From Nocardia brasiliensis (lineage in GTDB: Bacteria > Actinomycetota > Actinomycetes > Mycobacteriales > Mycobacteriaceae), in contig NZ_CP046171.1 in the NCBI RefSeq assembly GCF_011801125.1, forward strand, positions 6,820,001-6,884,000: a stretch of 64,000 bases of DNA. Reading direction: 5' to 3'. Positions 11,058 through 20,221 of the stretch are shown one piece after another. The notes under the pieces are model-generated. The model was given only the letters and a program-made list of their open reading frames with translations. It was not told the DNA's origin and did not search any database. The position numbers and the translations under genes were made by a program. Numbering within the stretch: position 1 is the stretch's first letter; each line of letters opens with the position of its first letter.

Positions 11058-12034
11058 CCGCGTCATGGATCGACAACCAGAAGAACCTGATGCTCTTCTC
11101 GGGACGCGCTCATCCTGAGCTGGCCGAACAGGTCGCCAAGGAACTCGACGTCCACGTCACCCCGCAGACCGCCCGCGACTTCGCCAACGGCGAGATCTTC
11201 GTTCGTTTCGAGGAGTCGGTCCGCGGCTCCGACGCGTTCGTGCTGCAGAGCTTCCCCGCGCCGCTCAACCAGTGGCTGATGGAACAGCTCATCATGATCG
11301 ACGCGCTCAAGCGCGGTTCGGCCAAGCGGATCACCGCGGTGCTGCCGTTCTACCCGTACGCCCGCCAGGACAAGAAGCACCGCGGCCGCGAGCCGATCTC
11401 GGCGCGCCTGGTCGCCGACCTGCTCAAAACCGCGGGCGCGGATCGCATCATCACCGTCGACCTGCACACCGACCAGATCCAGGGCTTCTTCGACGGCCCC
11501 GTCGATCACATGCACGCGCAGCTGCAGCTCGCCGAGTACGTGCGCACCAACTACTCGCTCGACAACATCACCGTGGTCTCGCCCGACTCCGGTCGCGTGC
11601 GCGTCGCGGAGAAGTGGGCCGACTCGCTCGGCGGCTCGCCGCTGGCGTTCATCCACAAGACCCGCGACCCGCTGGTGCCGAACCAGGTGAAGTCGAACCG
11701 GGTGGTCGGCGAGGTCGAGGGCCGCACCTGCATCCTGATCGACGACATGATCGACACCGGTGGCACCATCGCAGGCGCGGTCAAGGTGCTCAAGGACGCG
11801 GGCGCCGGTGACGTGGTCATCGCCGCGACGCACGGCGTGCTGAGCGACCCGGCCGCCGAGCGCCTCGCCGCCTGCGGCGCCAAGGAGGTCGTGGTCACCA
11901 ATACGCTGCCGATCACCGAAGAGAAGAAGTTCCCGCAGCTGACCGTGCTCTCGATCGCCCCGCTGCTGGCTCGCACCATCCGCGAGGTCTTCGAGAACGG
12001 CTCGGTCACCGGCCTTTTCAACGGCAACGCGTAA
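11054..12034 (+). CDS. prs: Ribose-phosphate pyrophosphokinase (PRPP synthase)
   Basis: This enzyme makes PRPP from ribose-5-phosphate and ATP for nucleotide, His and Trp synthesis and, in mycolata, for the arabinan precursor DPA. Diagnostic motifs include [27 protein letters not shown] (about residue 136) and the PRPP-binding loop [10 protein letters not shown] (about residue 230). The GTG start overlaps the glmU stop. Length is 326 residues, as in M. tuberculosis PrsA. A strong terminator follows at 12077. Confidence 0.97.
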   Translation: MTASWIDNQKNLMLFSGRAHPELAEQVAKELDVHVTPQTARDFANGEIFVRFEESVRGSDAFVLQSFPAPLNQWLMEQLIMIDALKRGSAKRITAVLPFYPYARQDKKHRGREPISARLVADLLKTAGADRIITVDLHTDQIQGFFDGPVDHMHAQLQLAEYVRTNYSLDNITVVSPDSGRVRVAEKWADSLGGSPLAFIHKTRDPLVPNQVKSNRVVGEVEGRTCILIDDMIDTGGTIAGAVKVLKDAGAGDVVIAATHGVLSDPAAERLAACGAKEVVVTNTLPITEEKKFPQLTVLSIAPLLARTIREVFENGSVTGLFNGNA

Positions 12035-12076
12035 GTAGCTCGCCGCGCACTCGAACGGTGCGCGACACAGGCCATG

Positions 12077-12113
12077 AGGTGGCCCCGGACGAAGTCTCCG
12101 GGGCCACCTTTTT
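12077..12113 (+). terminator. Rho-independent terminator after prs
   Basis: Perfect 13-bp stem: AGGTGGCCCCGGA (12077-12089) pairs with TCCGGGGCCACCT (12097-12109) around a 7-base loop, followed by TTTTT. It closes the glmU-prs operon. It is one of the clearest intrinsic terminators in the window. Confidence 0.92.
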
Positions 12114-12162
12114 GTGCTCCAGGCTCCGGCGGCCACACCGATCCGCGAGGATACTGAGTGGT

Positions 12163-12423
12163 ATGGACCGTGAACCGTTGCATACCGACATGGGTGACGA
12201 CGACCAGGCCGACGAGATCCGCGAATACACCCGCAACGTCGAGGATCCGCCGGCCGACCTGCGGATTCGTTACCGAGAGAACGACGACGACGGCAGGCTC
12301 GGCATCGGCGACGAGCTCGGCCAGGAGTGGACCGCGCGCGGGCAGCGCGCCGCGGACGACGCGGACGACGACCGGCCCGCGGAGGTGGCCGCGATCGAGA
12401 TCGTGGCCGACGACGAGCTCTGA
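12163..12423 (+). CDS. Small acidic protein of unknown function
   Basis: An 86-residue, strongly acidic protein beginning MDREPLHTDM, with runs such as DDDQADEIRE, ENDDDG and DDADDDRPAE. It has no membrane segment, cysteines or recognised motif. It reads on its own between the prs terminator and the DUF4190 gene. The frame is open from 12058, but the upstream part overlaps the terminator, which supports starting at 12163 or at a GTG nearby. The amino-acid bias could reflect a disordered protein. I do not recognise a family. Confidence 0.5.
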   Translation: MDREPLHTDMGDDDQADEIREYTRNVEDPPADLRIRYRENDDDGRLGIGDELGQEWTARGQRAADDADDDRPAEVAAIEIVADDEL

Positions 12424-12599
12424 TCGGTGGCGCACCGGGCGGCGCGCCGGGACCGCTCGGCGCAATCGGGTATGACCGCTCGCCGGTCGTGGTACGCATA
12501 ACGGGAGTATTCGGACCCAATCCGTCCGCTGTCCGCGCGTAGCCGCAGCGAAGACGACCACACGCGAGGGTGGGCGATCGGACGTACGAGGAGGGCGCG

Positions 12600-13364
12600 A
12601 TGAGCACGCCAGACGATCCGAAACCGACCGGCGCCGGCGCGGAACCAGCCGATGCACCCTCCGACGCGCCACCGAGCGCGCCGGGACCGGACCCGACCGA
12701 TGCCGCCCCGCCGCCGTCGTTGTCGAAAGATGTTGGCGCGGCCGATCCTTCGAGCCAGCCGTACACCCCGCCACCCGCGCAGACCGGTGAATGGTGGCAA
12801 CCGACCGACGCGCCCGCGGGCCCGTTGGGCGGGCAGCCCCGTGGGCCGGGGCCGAGCGATCAGGCCGTGTGGGGGCAGCCGTCCCGGGGCGGCGATCCAG
12901 CGGGCAGTCCCGCGCCCTCCGGCGGGCAGCCGTCCTGGGGCACGACACCCGGCCCGTCGAGCGAGCAGCAGTGGGGTGCGCAACAGCCGTATCCGGCGTA
13001 TCCGAGCAGTGGGCAACCCCAGGACGCGACGGATGGTCCACCGCAGTACCCGCAGGGCGGCATCTACAACTACCCGCCGCCCGGTGGACCACAGCCCGGC
13101 GGCTACCCGCAGCAGGCCTACCAGCCCTACGGCACCCCGCCGCCGTCCGGGTCGCAGGTGTACTCCATCGTCGGGCTGGTCTGCGCCGTCATCTCGGTGT
13201 TGTTCTGCCCCATCCTGTTCGGGCCCGCGGGCATCATCCTCGGCATCGTCGGTCACACGAAGGGCGAACCGCTCGGCAAATGGGCCGCGATCGCCGCGGG
13301 TGCCGGCATGGTCATCGGCCTGCTGGTGGGGTTCCTCGTCTTCAACGGAGACCTCACCACGTAA
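12600..13364 (+). CDS. Proline-rich DUF4190 membrane protein
   Basis: A 254-residue protein with a long low-complexity N-terminal half rich in Pro, Gly, Gln and Ser (about residues 1-180). It is followed by a DUF4190-type hairpin of two transmembrane helices, YSIVGLVCAVISVLFCPILFG and WAAIAAGAGMVIGLLVGFLVF, with a short LGIVGHTKGE linker. The ATG at 12600 has AGGAGG five bases upstream. Such proteins are common small membrane proteins in actinobacteria; no function is known. The disordered half is probably cytoplasmic. Confidence 0.75.
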   Translation: MSTPDDPKPTGAGAEPADAPSDAPPSAPGPDPTDAAPPPSLSKDVGAADPSSQPYTPPPAQTGEWWQPTDAPAGPLGGQPRGPGPSDQAVWGQPSRGGDPAGSPAPSGGQPSWGTTPGPSSEQQWGAQQPYPAYPSSGQPQDATDGPPQYPQGGIYNYPPPGGPQPGGYPQQAYQPYGTPPPSGSQVYSIVGLVCAVISVLFCPILFGPAGIILGIVGHTKGEPLGKWAAIAAGAGMVIGLLVGFLVFNGDLTT

Positions 13365-13391
13365 ATTGCTCGGTATGAGCGAGGCGCAGTC

Positions 13392-14054
13392 GTGAGTGGG
13401 TTCAGCGGATTCCCGCTGGCGGGCTTGGACTTCTACGAGGACCTGGAGGCCGACAATTCCAAGGCCTTCTGGAACACGCACAAGGAGGTCTACGAGACCG
13501 CGGTGAAGGCGCCGATGCTGGCGCTGACCGCCGAGCTGGAGCCGGATTTCGGTGCGGCCAAGATCTTCCGGCCGTACCGGGACGTGCGCTTCGCCAAGGA
13601 CAAGTCGCCGTACAAGAACCACCAGGGCGCGTATGTGTCCGTCGCGCCGAGCACCGGCTGGTACGTGCAGATCGGCGCGGCGGGGCTGTACGTCGCGGGC
13701 GGCTTCTACGGCGGCTCCGCCGAACAGCTCGCCCAGCTGCGCACCACCATCGATCACGAGGTCCGCGGCCCGGAGCTGGAGAAGATCCTGGCGAAGCTGA
13801 AGAAGACCGGTTTCGCGATCGGCGGCGAGCAGCTCAAGACCAAGCCCAAGGGCTACGACGCCGACCATCCCCGCATCGGCCTGCTCCGGCACAAAGCGCT
13901 GATCTGCCAGAAGGAATTCGGCGCGCCGCCGTGGCTGGACCAACCGCGCGCGGCCAAGGAGATCCGCACCGCCTGGACGGCGATGCGGCCCCTGGTCGAT
14001 TGGCTCGGCGCGGTGGTGTCCGGCGCGACTACCCGGTCGCCGCTGCTGTCCTGA
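13392..14054 (+). CDS. DUF2461 (TIGR02453) family protein
   Basis: A 220-residue protein with the family's conserved N-terminal WFxxHKxxYE-like stretch, here NSKAFWNTHKEVYE. FRPYRDVRFAKDKSPYKNHQGA follows near residue 57, then a GGFYGGS region. The family is widespread in bacteria and has no established biochemical role. The start is a GTG at 13392, just after the DUF4190 gene on the same strand. The stop codon lies in a 15-bp tandem duplication shared with the end of convergent egtD. Confidence 0.75.
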   Translation: MSGFSGFPLAGLDFYEDLEADNSKAFWNTHKEVYETAVKAPMLALTAELEPDFGAAKIFRPYRDVRFAKDKSPYKNHQGAYVSVAPSTGWYVQIGAAGLYVAGGFYGGSAEQLAQLRTTIDHEVRGPELEKILAKLKKTGFAIGGEQLKTKPKGYDADHPRIGLLRHKALICQKEFGAPPWLDQPRAAKEIRTAWTAMRPLVDWLGAVVSGATTRSPLLS

Positions 14055-14082
14055 TCACGCGCGGGCCGATCACGCGCGGGCC
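14053..14082. repeat. 15-bp perfect tandem duplication at the DUF2461/egtD junction
   Basis: GATCACGCGCGGGCC occurs twice head to tail (14053-14067 and 14068-14082). Each copy carries a TGATC(A) core, read as a stop on either strand. Copy 1 supplies the DUF2461 stop (14052-14054) and copy 2 the egtD stop (14070-14072). The shift of 15 bases keeps frame, so the ancestral genes probably met at one TGATCA. Confidence 0.8.
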
Positions 14083-15041
14083 GCGAGGAAGAGCGCGAAG
14101 CGATCGTCCTGGTCGGTCCACACCTGTTCGGTGCGGAAACCGGCGCGATCCAGTTCCGCGGTGAGCCCGTCGATACGGAACTTCGCCGAGATCTCGGTCC
14201 GCAGCTGCTCGCCCGCGGCGAACCGCACGGTGAGATCCAGGTCGCGGACCGTGACCGTCATGTCCTCGGTCGCGGTCAACCGCATTTCGATCCACCCCCG
14301 CTCGGCGTCCCACAGTGCGACGTGCTCGAACTTGTCCGGCGCGAAGTCGGCGCCGAGGCGGGCGTTCAAGACGTGCAACACATTTCGATTGAACTCGGCG
14401 GTGACCCCGGCCGCGTCGTCGTAGGCGGGCACCAGCACGGCAGGATCGATGACCAGCCCCGCGCCGAGCAGCAGCTGCTCCCCCGGCTCGAGCACCTCGT
14501 AGATGCCTGCCAGGAATTCGGCCCGCTCGGCCGGGACCAGGTTGCCGATCGTGCCGCCGAGGAAGGCGATCATCCGGCGGCCGCCGCCCGGCAGGTTGTG
14601 CAGGGTGTCGGTGAAATCGCTGACCACACCGTGCACCGCGAGGCCGGGGAACTCCGCCGCGATCTCATCGGCGGCGGCGCGCAGCGCGGCGGACGAGACA
14701 TCCTGGGGCACATAAGTTTTCAGTGGCCCCCCGGCGGTCAACGCCGACAGCAGCAGTCGCGTCTTGGCGGCCGAGCCCGCGCCCAGTTCGACGAGCACCT
14801 CGGCCTGCGCCAGCCTGGCGATCTCGCCGACCACCCGTTCCAGCAGCGCGCGCTCGGTCCGGGTCGGGTAGTACTCCGGCAGCTCGGTGATCCGCTCGAA
14901 CAGTTCGCTGCCGCGCGCGTCATAGAACCACTTGGGCGGCAACCACTTCGGGTCGGCGGTGAGACCGAGCCGGGCATCGGTGCGCAGTGCCGTGGTGAGG
15001 TCGTCGTCGGATAGGTGGATCTCCAGCGTGGGTGCGGTCAT
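14070..15041 (-). CDS. egtD: EgtD, L-histidine N(alpha)-trimethyltransferase
   Basis: EgtD methylates histidine three times with SAM to make hercynine, the first committed step of ergothioneine synthesis. Features include WFYDARGSELFERITELPEYYPTR near residue 30, the SAM-binding ELGAGSAAKTRLLL, and FLGGTIGNL. The length of 323 residues fits M. smegmatis EgtD (321). The open frame extends far upstream, but ATG at 15041 overlaps the egtC stop as ATGA and gives the correct N-terminus. It is the last gene of egtABCD. Confidence 0.96.
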   Translation of the reverse strand: MTAPTLEIHLSDDDLTTALRTDARLGLTADPKWLPPKWFYDARGSELFERITELPEYYPTRTERALLERVVGEIARLAQAEVLVELGAGSAAKTRLLLSALTAGGPLKTYVPQDVSSAALRAAADEIAAEFPGLAVHGVVSDFTDTLHNLPGGGRRMIAFLGGTIGNLVPAERAEFLAGIYEVLEPGEQLLLGAGLVIDPAVLVPAYDDAAGVTAEFNRNVLHVLNARLGADFAPDKFEHVALWDAERGWIEMRLTATEDMTVTVRDLDLTVRFAAGEQLRTEISAKFRIDGLTAELDRAGFRTEQVWTDQDDRFALFLAARA

Positions 15042-15883
15042 CGCGAAAGGCCTTTCGTGCCGTCGGGCATGGAGGTGATGGACAGGTGGCCCGGGCGCGC
15101 GGTCACCAGGCTGCGGTCGGGGATCGATTGCCAGTTCGGGTCGTCGTCGTAGGGTTCGGAGGACAGCACCGCCGCGGTGTCGGTCACCAGGGCGGACAGG
15201 GAGTGGTAAACCGTGCTGGCCCACAGCGTCTCGCCGTCGCAGAGCAGCAGGTTGAGCCGGGCGTCCGGCGCGTGCCGCAGGACCGCGGCCACCAGCAGGC
15301 CGAGCGCCGCCGCCGGTGTCTCGACGAAGCCGCCGGGCTGTGCCCCGGCGAGCAACTGCCGCATCAACACCCAGAGCGTCGCCGCGTCGGTGGGCGCCTC
15401 CGCGTCGAGCAGCTGGGCGGTCTCGAGCAGCCGCGTCGCGCCGAATCGGGTAGCGGCGACGTCCAGATCCGAGGATGCCGCGGTGAGTACGCGCCGCCAG
15501 TCCGCCACCTTGCCGTTGTGGCTGAACGCCCAGCGCTCCGCGGTGAACGGCGCGCAGGCCGCCCGCTCGATCGGCATGCCGACCGTCGCGGACCGGATCG
15601 CGCCGAGGACCGCGGTCGAACGCAGCTGCGGCAGTACCTCTTCCACCGCGGGGTCGGTCCAGATCGGCGCGGCATTGCGATATCGGCTGACGATCGGTTC
15701 GGCGCCGCCCGCCCCGGTCGCCGCGGAGCGCCACCACGCGACGCCGAAGCCGTCGGCGTTGATCGTGCCGCCGCCGCGCATGTCCCGGGGCGCCCACGCC
15801 TGTGTCCGTAGGGAATGGCTACCGCGCGTGAGCATTTCGCCGACACCGACGGCGGGACCGAGGTACCCGAGGTGCCTGCACAT
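15038..15883 (-). CDS. egtC: EgtC, gamma-glutamyl-hercynylcysteine sulfoxide amidohydrolase
   Basis: EgtC is a class II glutamine-amidotransferase-fold enzyme that removes the gamma-glutamyl group from the EgtB product. The protein starts MCRHLGYLGP, so Cys2 becomes the N-terminal nucleophile after Met removal. RGGGTINADGFGVAWW and AFSHNGKV are conserved in the fold. It is 281 residues. It overlaps egtD by four bases and lies 36 bases after the egtB stop. Confidence 0.95.
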   Translation of the reverse strand: MCRHLGYLGPAVGVGEMLTRGSHSLRTQAWAPRDMRGGGTINADGFGVAWWRSAATGAGGAEPIVSRYRNAAPIWTDPAVEEVLPQLRSTAVLGAIRSATVGMPIERAACAPFTAERWAFSHNGKVADWRRVLTAASSDLDVAATRFGATRLLETAQLLDAEAPTDAATLWVLMRQLLAGAQPGGFVETPAAALGLLVAAVLRHAPDARLNLLLCDGETLWASTVYHSLSALVTDTAAVLSSEPYDDDPNWQSIPDRSLVTARPGHLSITSMPDGTKGLSR

Positions 15884-15919
15884 CAGCGGCGCCTCCTGGC
15901 GCGCGTTGACACGGTTTGC

Positions 15920-17272
15920 TCACTCACACGCACCCTCCCCTTCGCGCAGATCGCGGGCCAGCCGGAAGCCGGAGAAGATCTGCCGCCGGATCGGATGATC
16001 CCAGTTGCGGAAGGTGCTGCGGCAGGCCACCGGGTCGGTGCCGAAGGAACCACCGCGCAGCACGCGGTAGTCGCCACCGAAGAAGACCTCGGAGTACTCC
16101 CGGTAGGGGAACGCACGGAACCCCGGGTAGGGATCGAAGCCGGAGGACGTCCACTCCCAGACATCGCCGATCAGCTGGTGCACGCCCGCCGGCGTCGCGC
16201 CCGCCGGATAGGCGCCGACATCGGCCGGTTCCAGGTGGCGCTGACCGAGATTCGCGGTGTGCTCGTCGGGTTCGGTGTCGCCCCAGGGGAATCGGCGCTC
16301 GGTCGCGGTGGCCGGGTCGTAGCGCGCGGCCTTCTCCCATTCGGCCTCGGTCGGCAGGCGCTTGCCCGCCCAGTTCGCGTACGCCTCGGCCTCGAACCAG
16401 CAGACGTGCACCACCGGCTGATGCGGGCGCAGCGGCGTCATCACGCCGAACACCCGCCGCCACCAGTGCCCGGCCGGGTCGCGCTCCCAGAACCGCGGCG
16501 CGGACAGCTGAGCCTCCTGCCGGTGCGCCCAGCCCCGCTCGGACCAGAGCTCGGGCCGGTCGTAGCCGCCGTCGTCGAGGAAGGCCAGGTACTGCTCGTT
16601 GGTCACCGGTGCCGCGTCGATCGCGAAGCCGGGCAGCCGGACGCGATGCGCGGGACGCTCGTTGTCCAGCGCCCACGGGTCGGTGTCGGTGCCCATGGTG
16701 AATTCGCCCGCGGCCACGATGATCTCACCGCCGACCGGGGCGGCGACGGTCGGCACCGCGCGCGCCCGCAGCACCGGCGCTCCGGCGCGCAGCTGGTGGG
16801 TGGCCAGCATGGTCTCGTCGTGCTGCTGCTCGTGCTGGGCGATCATGCCGAACGCGAAGCCGCCGTCGACCAGCGGCGAGCCGCGTAAATCGCTGCTGTC
16901 CAACACATCCCACACCTTGTCGCGCACGGTGCCGACATAGTCGCGGGCCTCGGACGGATCGAGCAGCGGCAACGCGGGACGGGTCGCCCTGGCATGTTTG
17001 AACGCGTCGTAGAGCTCGTCGATATCGGAGCGGACGGCCTCGCGCCCGCCCACGTCACGGACCAGCCACAGTTCTTCCTGGTTGCCGATGTGCGCGAGGT
17101 CCCACACCAGCGGGCTCATCAGCCGCGAATGCTGCGCTACCAGCTCGGCTTCGTCGATGCAGTCGGTCAGGGTCAGGGTGCGGCGGCGGGCGCGAGCGAG
17201 CACATCGGCGATGCGGTCGCGTAGTCGCTCGGTGCCGGAGTTGTCGGCGAAGGGGAGGTAATGCACGGTCAC
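15920..17272 (-). CDS. egtB: EgtB, hercynine oxygenase (sulfoxide synthase)
   Basis: EgtB is a non-haem iron enzyme that joins hercynine and gamma-glutamylcysteine using O2. The N-terminal DinB-like domain supplies the iron histidines: one in PLVWDLAHIGNQEELW (about residue 60) and two in AQHEQQHDETM (about residue 145). The C-terminal formylglycine-generating-enzyme-like domain runs from GGEIIVAAGEFTMGTD to FRNWDHPIRRQIFSGFRLA. It is 450 residues. It lies 172 bases downstream of egtA, with egtC following closely. The presence of EgtA supports gamma-Glu-Cys as the sulfur donor. Confidence 0.95.
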   Translation of the reverse strand: MTVHYLPFADNSGTERLRDRIADVLARARRRTLTLTDCIDEAELVAQHSRLMSPLVWDLAHIGNQEELWLVRDVGGREAVRSDIDELYDAFKHARATRPALPLLDPSEARDYVGTVRDKVWDVLDSSDLRGSPLVDGGFAFGMIAQHEQQHDETMLATHQLRAGAPVLRARAVPTVAAPVGGEIIVAAGEFTMGTDTDPWALDNERPAHRVRLPGFAIDAAPVTNEQYLAFLDDGGYDRPELWSERGWAHRQEAQLSAPRFWERDPAGHWWRRVFGVMTPLRPHQPVVHVCWFEAEAYANWAGKRLPTEAEWEKAARYDPATATERRFPWGDTEPDEHTANLGQRHLEPADVGAYPAGATPAGVHQLIGDVWEWTSSGFDPYPGFRAFPYREYSEVFFGGDYRVLRGGSFGTDPVACRSTFRNWDHPIRRQIFSGFRLARDLREGEGACE

Positions 17273-17444
17273 GGTAGGTCTCCGGGGTTGGTTGCGGTCG
17301 GCGCCGGGCCGGGCGCGCGGCAGCCGGACGCGGGCCCGCGTGTATGCGCGCGGGCCCGCTCGGGTCGGGAGTGGGGTACGTGGTGCCGGTGGCCGGACGG
17401 CTCCGGGCCGCCCGCTGGGTCACCGTGTCGCGGACACGTCCGGA

Positions 17445-18797
17445 TCACCGAGGTGCTCCTCGACCGCCTACCTCTGTGCGAACCGCGGCGTCCGCGGCGG
17501 TGGGTGGGCGGCCGCTACGACATCGTTCGGCGGCGAGTTCGATCACGCGGGCGGCCTCGGCGTCGCGCGCGTGCGCGGCGGCGAGGCCGAGCAGTTCGAC
17601 CGCCACCGACCGAATATCGGTGTCCGCCAAGCCATATCGGGCGGCGTCGAGCCAGTGCCCGGCCAGTGGCGCGGCGACCGCGGTCGCCGCCGCCACCACG
17701 GACTCGGCCGACATCAGCGCGTCGAGCACGTGGATCGGCACCGCCCAGCCCTCGCCGGGCTGCGCGTCGAGGTAGCGGACCTCCAGATAGCCGGAGGCAC
17801 GGACCGGTGGGAACAGGGTGGTGAGGTGATAGTCGAGATCGTTGCGGTCGGGCCTGCGGCCCACCTCGTCGTCCAACGCGCCGGAGAGCCAGTCGGCGAA
17901 GGTCGCGCCTGGCGGCGGCAACCATCCGGTATCGGCACGATGGCCGTTGGCCGCTGGCGCGTCGTCATCGGGTCTTCGCACACACAGCAGCGGCACGTCG
18001 AGCGCCCATCGGCTGTAGCCGCGGATCGGGTCGGCCCAGTCCATCAGCGGGGGCCGGGTCCTGGTGTTGTCCAGGCGCAGCCACGCCCGCATGCGCTGCG
18101 AGGCCCACGCGCCCGCCGGAGCGCCGTGCAACGTCGGCGAGCAGGCGAAGGCGGCGAGCAGGGCGGGGCCGATGGCGTAGAGGGCGGTCCAGCGCGCGGT
18201 GATCTCAGCGCGATCGGCGCCCGCGTCCACGGCGACCTGGGTCGCCGCGGTATTGCACATCATGAGTTTGCCGTAGGGCCCGATCCCGCCGAAGGTCTGC
18301 TCCATGGCGCGATAGCGCGGCAGCTGTAGCAGGCGTTTGGGTCTGCGGTGCGCGTCGGCGGCGGCGGAAACGGTCCGGATGGACCGGGATTCGAGAAGTT
18401 CCCGCAAGCGGCGGGCATCGTCGCGGAGCGAAAGACACAGCTGCGCGGCATCAGCGAACGGTGCGCTGGATAATTCGATCTGACCACCGGGTTCGATGGT
18501 GACCCGGCTGCCCCCCGGCAACGCCAGAGCGGGTGAATCGGGGGCGATGGACCGTGGTGCGTGCGGTCCGAGGGCATCCGCGAGAGCAGTCAGCGGCGGA
18601 CGCGGGGCGGCCGAGCGGCCTGACGTCGAACACCCACCCTGCACGGTGAGCCATTCCAGTTCGGCGCCGATCAGCGTAGGTGGTCCCTGCTTGAAGCAGA
18701 CACCGCCGATATACGCCTCCGCGGCGGCGCGCGAATTGAGCTCCGGATTGTGGTTTACGCGGCTGACCAGCTCCGAGTGTTCCAGCGTGACCGCCAT
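17445..18797 (-). CDS. egtA: EgtA, glutamate-cysteine ligase for ergothioneine
   Basis: EgtA makes gamma-glutamylcysteine, the sulfur donor for EgtB. It belongs to the GCS2 family; visible conserved blocks include IGAELEWLTV near residue 45, RVTIEPGGQIELSSAP, and YGKLMMCNTAATQVAVDAG. ATG at 18797 is preceded by GGAGG at five bases; an ATG four codons upstream is less likely. The length is 450 residues. As the first gene of egtABCD it faces an EgtE-like gene across a shared 190-base divergent promoter region. Confidence 0.93.
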   Translation of the reverse strand: MAVTLEHSELVSRVNHNPELNSRAAAEAYIGGVCFKQGPPTLIGAELEWLTVQGGCSTSGRSAAPRPPLTALADALGPHAPRSIAPDSPALALPGGSRVTIEPGGQIELSSAPFADAAQLCLSLRDDARRLRELLESRSIRTVSAAADAHRRPKRLLQLPRYRAMEQTFGGIGPYGKLMMCNTAATQVAVDAGADRAEITARWTALYAIGPALLAAFACSPTLHGAPAGAWASQRMRAWLRLDNTRTRPPLMDWADPIRGYSRWALDVPLLCVRRPDDDAPAANGHRADTGWLPPPGATFADWLSGALDDEVGRRPDRNDLDYHLTTLFPPVRASGYLEVRYLDAQPGEGWAVPIHVLDALMSAESVVAAATAVAAPLAGHWLDAARYGLADTDIRSVAVELLGLAAAHARDAEAARVIELAAERCRSGRPPTAADAAVRTEVGGRGAPR

Positions 18798-18987
18798 ACC
18801 AACCTCCACTATGGGTCCGAAAGCTGTGGTTTCGTGTCCGCCGTGATTCCGTTATCGCGACGTTGTGGTGTCGTGCCCCGCGCGTTGCGATCTCTCCAGA
18901 GTAGCGAGGGGCACCGACAAGAATCTGACGGAAATCTGAATACGGTGCCCACCAGAGCGGCCGCGCACGCGCACTACTGTCGCAAGC

Positions 18988-20172
18988 ATGCTGGATAACG
19001 CACGCGTCCGAGCCGATACTCCCGGCTGCGCCGACGGCGCCGAGCCGGGTCAGGTCTTTCTCGACAGCGCCGGGTCCTCGCTGCCGCCGCGGGTCGTCCT
19101 GGACACCGTGATCGCCCACCTGCGGCGCGAGTCCGAGATCGGCGGCTATCGCGCGGCGAACGAACGGCTCGACGATCTCGCCGACGTGAAGACCGCGATC
19201 GGCGCGCTCATCAACGCCGCACCGGACAGTATCGCGCTGAGCGACAGCGCAACTCGGTCCTGGGCCGACTTCTTCTACTCGATCCCGCTGGCCGCGGGCG
19301 ACCGCATCCTGATCTCCGAGGCCGACTACGCGAGCAATGCCATCGCGGCCCTGCAGCGCGCCCGCGCGACCGGCGCCACGGTCGAGCGGATTCCGAGCGA
19401 TCACACCGGACAGATCGATCTCGACGCGTTGAGCGCGCTGGTGGACGAACGGGTCCGGCTGGTCTCGCTGCTGCATGTGCCGACCAACGGCGGCCTGGTC
19501 AACCCGGCCGCCGAGGCCACCAGGATCGCGCGTTCGGTGGGTGCGCTGGTGCTGCTGGACGCCTGCCAGTCGACCGGGCAGCTGCCGATCGACGTCGCCG
19601 AGCTGGACGTCGACGCGCTCTCGGCCACCGGGCGCAAGTGGCTGCGCGGGCCGCGCGGGACCGGATTCCTTTATGTCCGACCGGAATTGGCGACATCCAT
19701 GGAGCCACAGCGACTCGATCTGCACAGCGCCGAATGGACCGGGCCCACCGAATACCGGCTCGCGCCCGACGCGAGCCGCTTCGAGTTCTGGGAGTGCGAT
19801 GTCGCCGGGCGGCTCGGCCTCGGCGCCGCCGTGCGCTACCTGCTCGAGCTCGGCCCCGAGAACGTGTACGCGGCCATCGCCGAGCGCTCGGCGTATCTGC
19901 GCAAGGCGCTACCGGAGATCACCGGAGTCACGGTGCGCGACATCGGTATTCGGCACAGCGGCACGGTGTCGTTCACCGTCGACGGGCGCGAGCCGATCGC
20001 CGTGCGCGACCGGCTCGCCGAGCGCGGCATCACCGTGACCGTCAGCCACGCCGGGTCGACGCTGCTGGACATGACCGCGCGCGGACTGAAATCCGTTGTC
20101 CGCGCATCTCCGCACTGCTTCGTCAGCTTCGCGGAGCTGGACCGGTTCGTCGCCGCGGTCGCCGAACTGTAG
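18988..20172 (+). CDS. egtE: EgtE-like class V aminotransferase-fold PLP enzyme
   Basis: A 394-residue PLP enzyme of the cysteine desulfurase fold. The Schiff-base lysine is expected in SATGRKWLRGPRGTGFLYV (about residue 215), and LLDACQSTGQLPIDV contains the cofactor-binding Asp. The N-terminal FLDSAGSSLPP...RRESEIGGYRAANER resembles mycobacterial EgtE (Rv3700c). EgtE cleaves hercynylcysteine sulfoxide to ergothioneine. The divergent position next to egtABCD supports this role, but the wider family includes desulfurases and epimerase-like enzymes, so the symbol is provisional. Confidence 0.68.
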   Translation: MLDNARVRADTPGCADGAEPGQVFLDSAGSSLPPRVVLDTVIAHLRRESEIGGYRAANERLDDLADVKTAIGALINAAPDSIALSDSATRSWADFFYSIPLAAGDRILISEADYASNAIAALQRARATGATVERIPSDHTGQIDLDALSALVDERVRLVSLLHVPTNGGLVNPAAEATRIARSVGALVLLDACQSTGQLPIDVAELDVDALSATGRKWLRGPRGTGFLYVRPELATSMEPQRLDLHSAEWTGPTEYRLAPDASRFEFWECDVAGRLGLGAAVRYLLELGPENVYAAIAERSAYLRKALPEITGVTVRDIGIRHSGTVSFTVDGREPIAVRDRLAERGITVTVSHAGSTLLDMTARGLKSVVRASPHCFVSFAELDRFVAAVAEL

Positions 20173-20221
20173 CCGGTGCTGCGGCGCGAGCCCGGCCACC
20201 GGGCTTGCGCCACAACGCCGT

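Noticed and set aside
14070..15797. 575-residue frame containing egtD
   Set aside because: The first 250 residues are the shadow of egtC in another frame. The true EgtD begins at ATG 15041 with an ATGA overlap.
18451..19725. 424-residue minus-strand frame across egtA and the EgtE-like gene
   Set aside because: It crosses two well-supported genes on both strands and reads as low-complexity shadow sequence.
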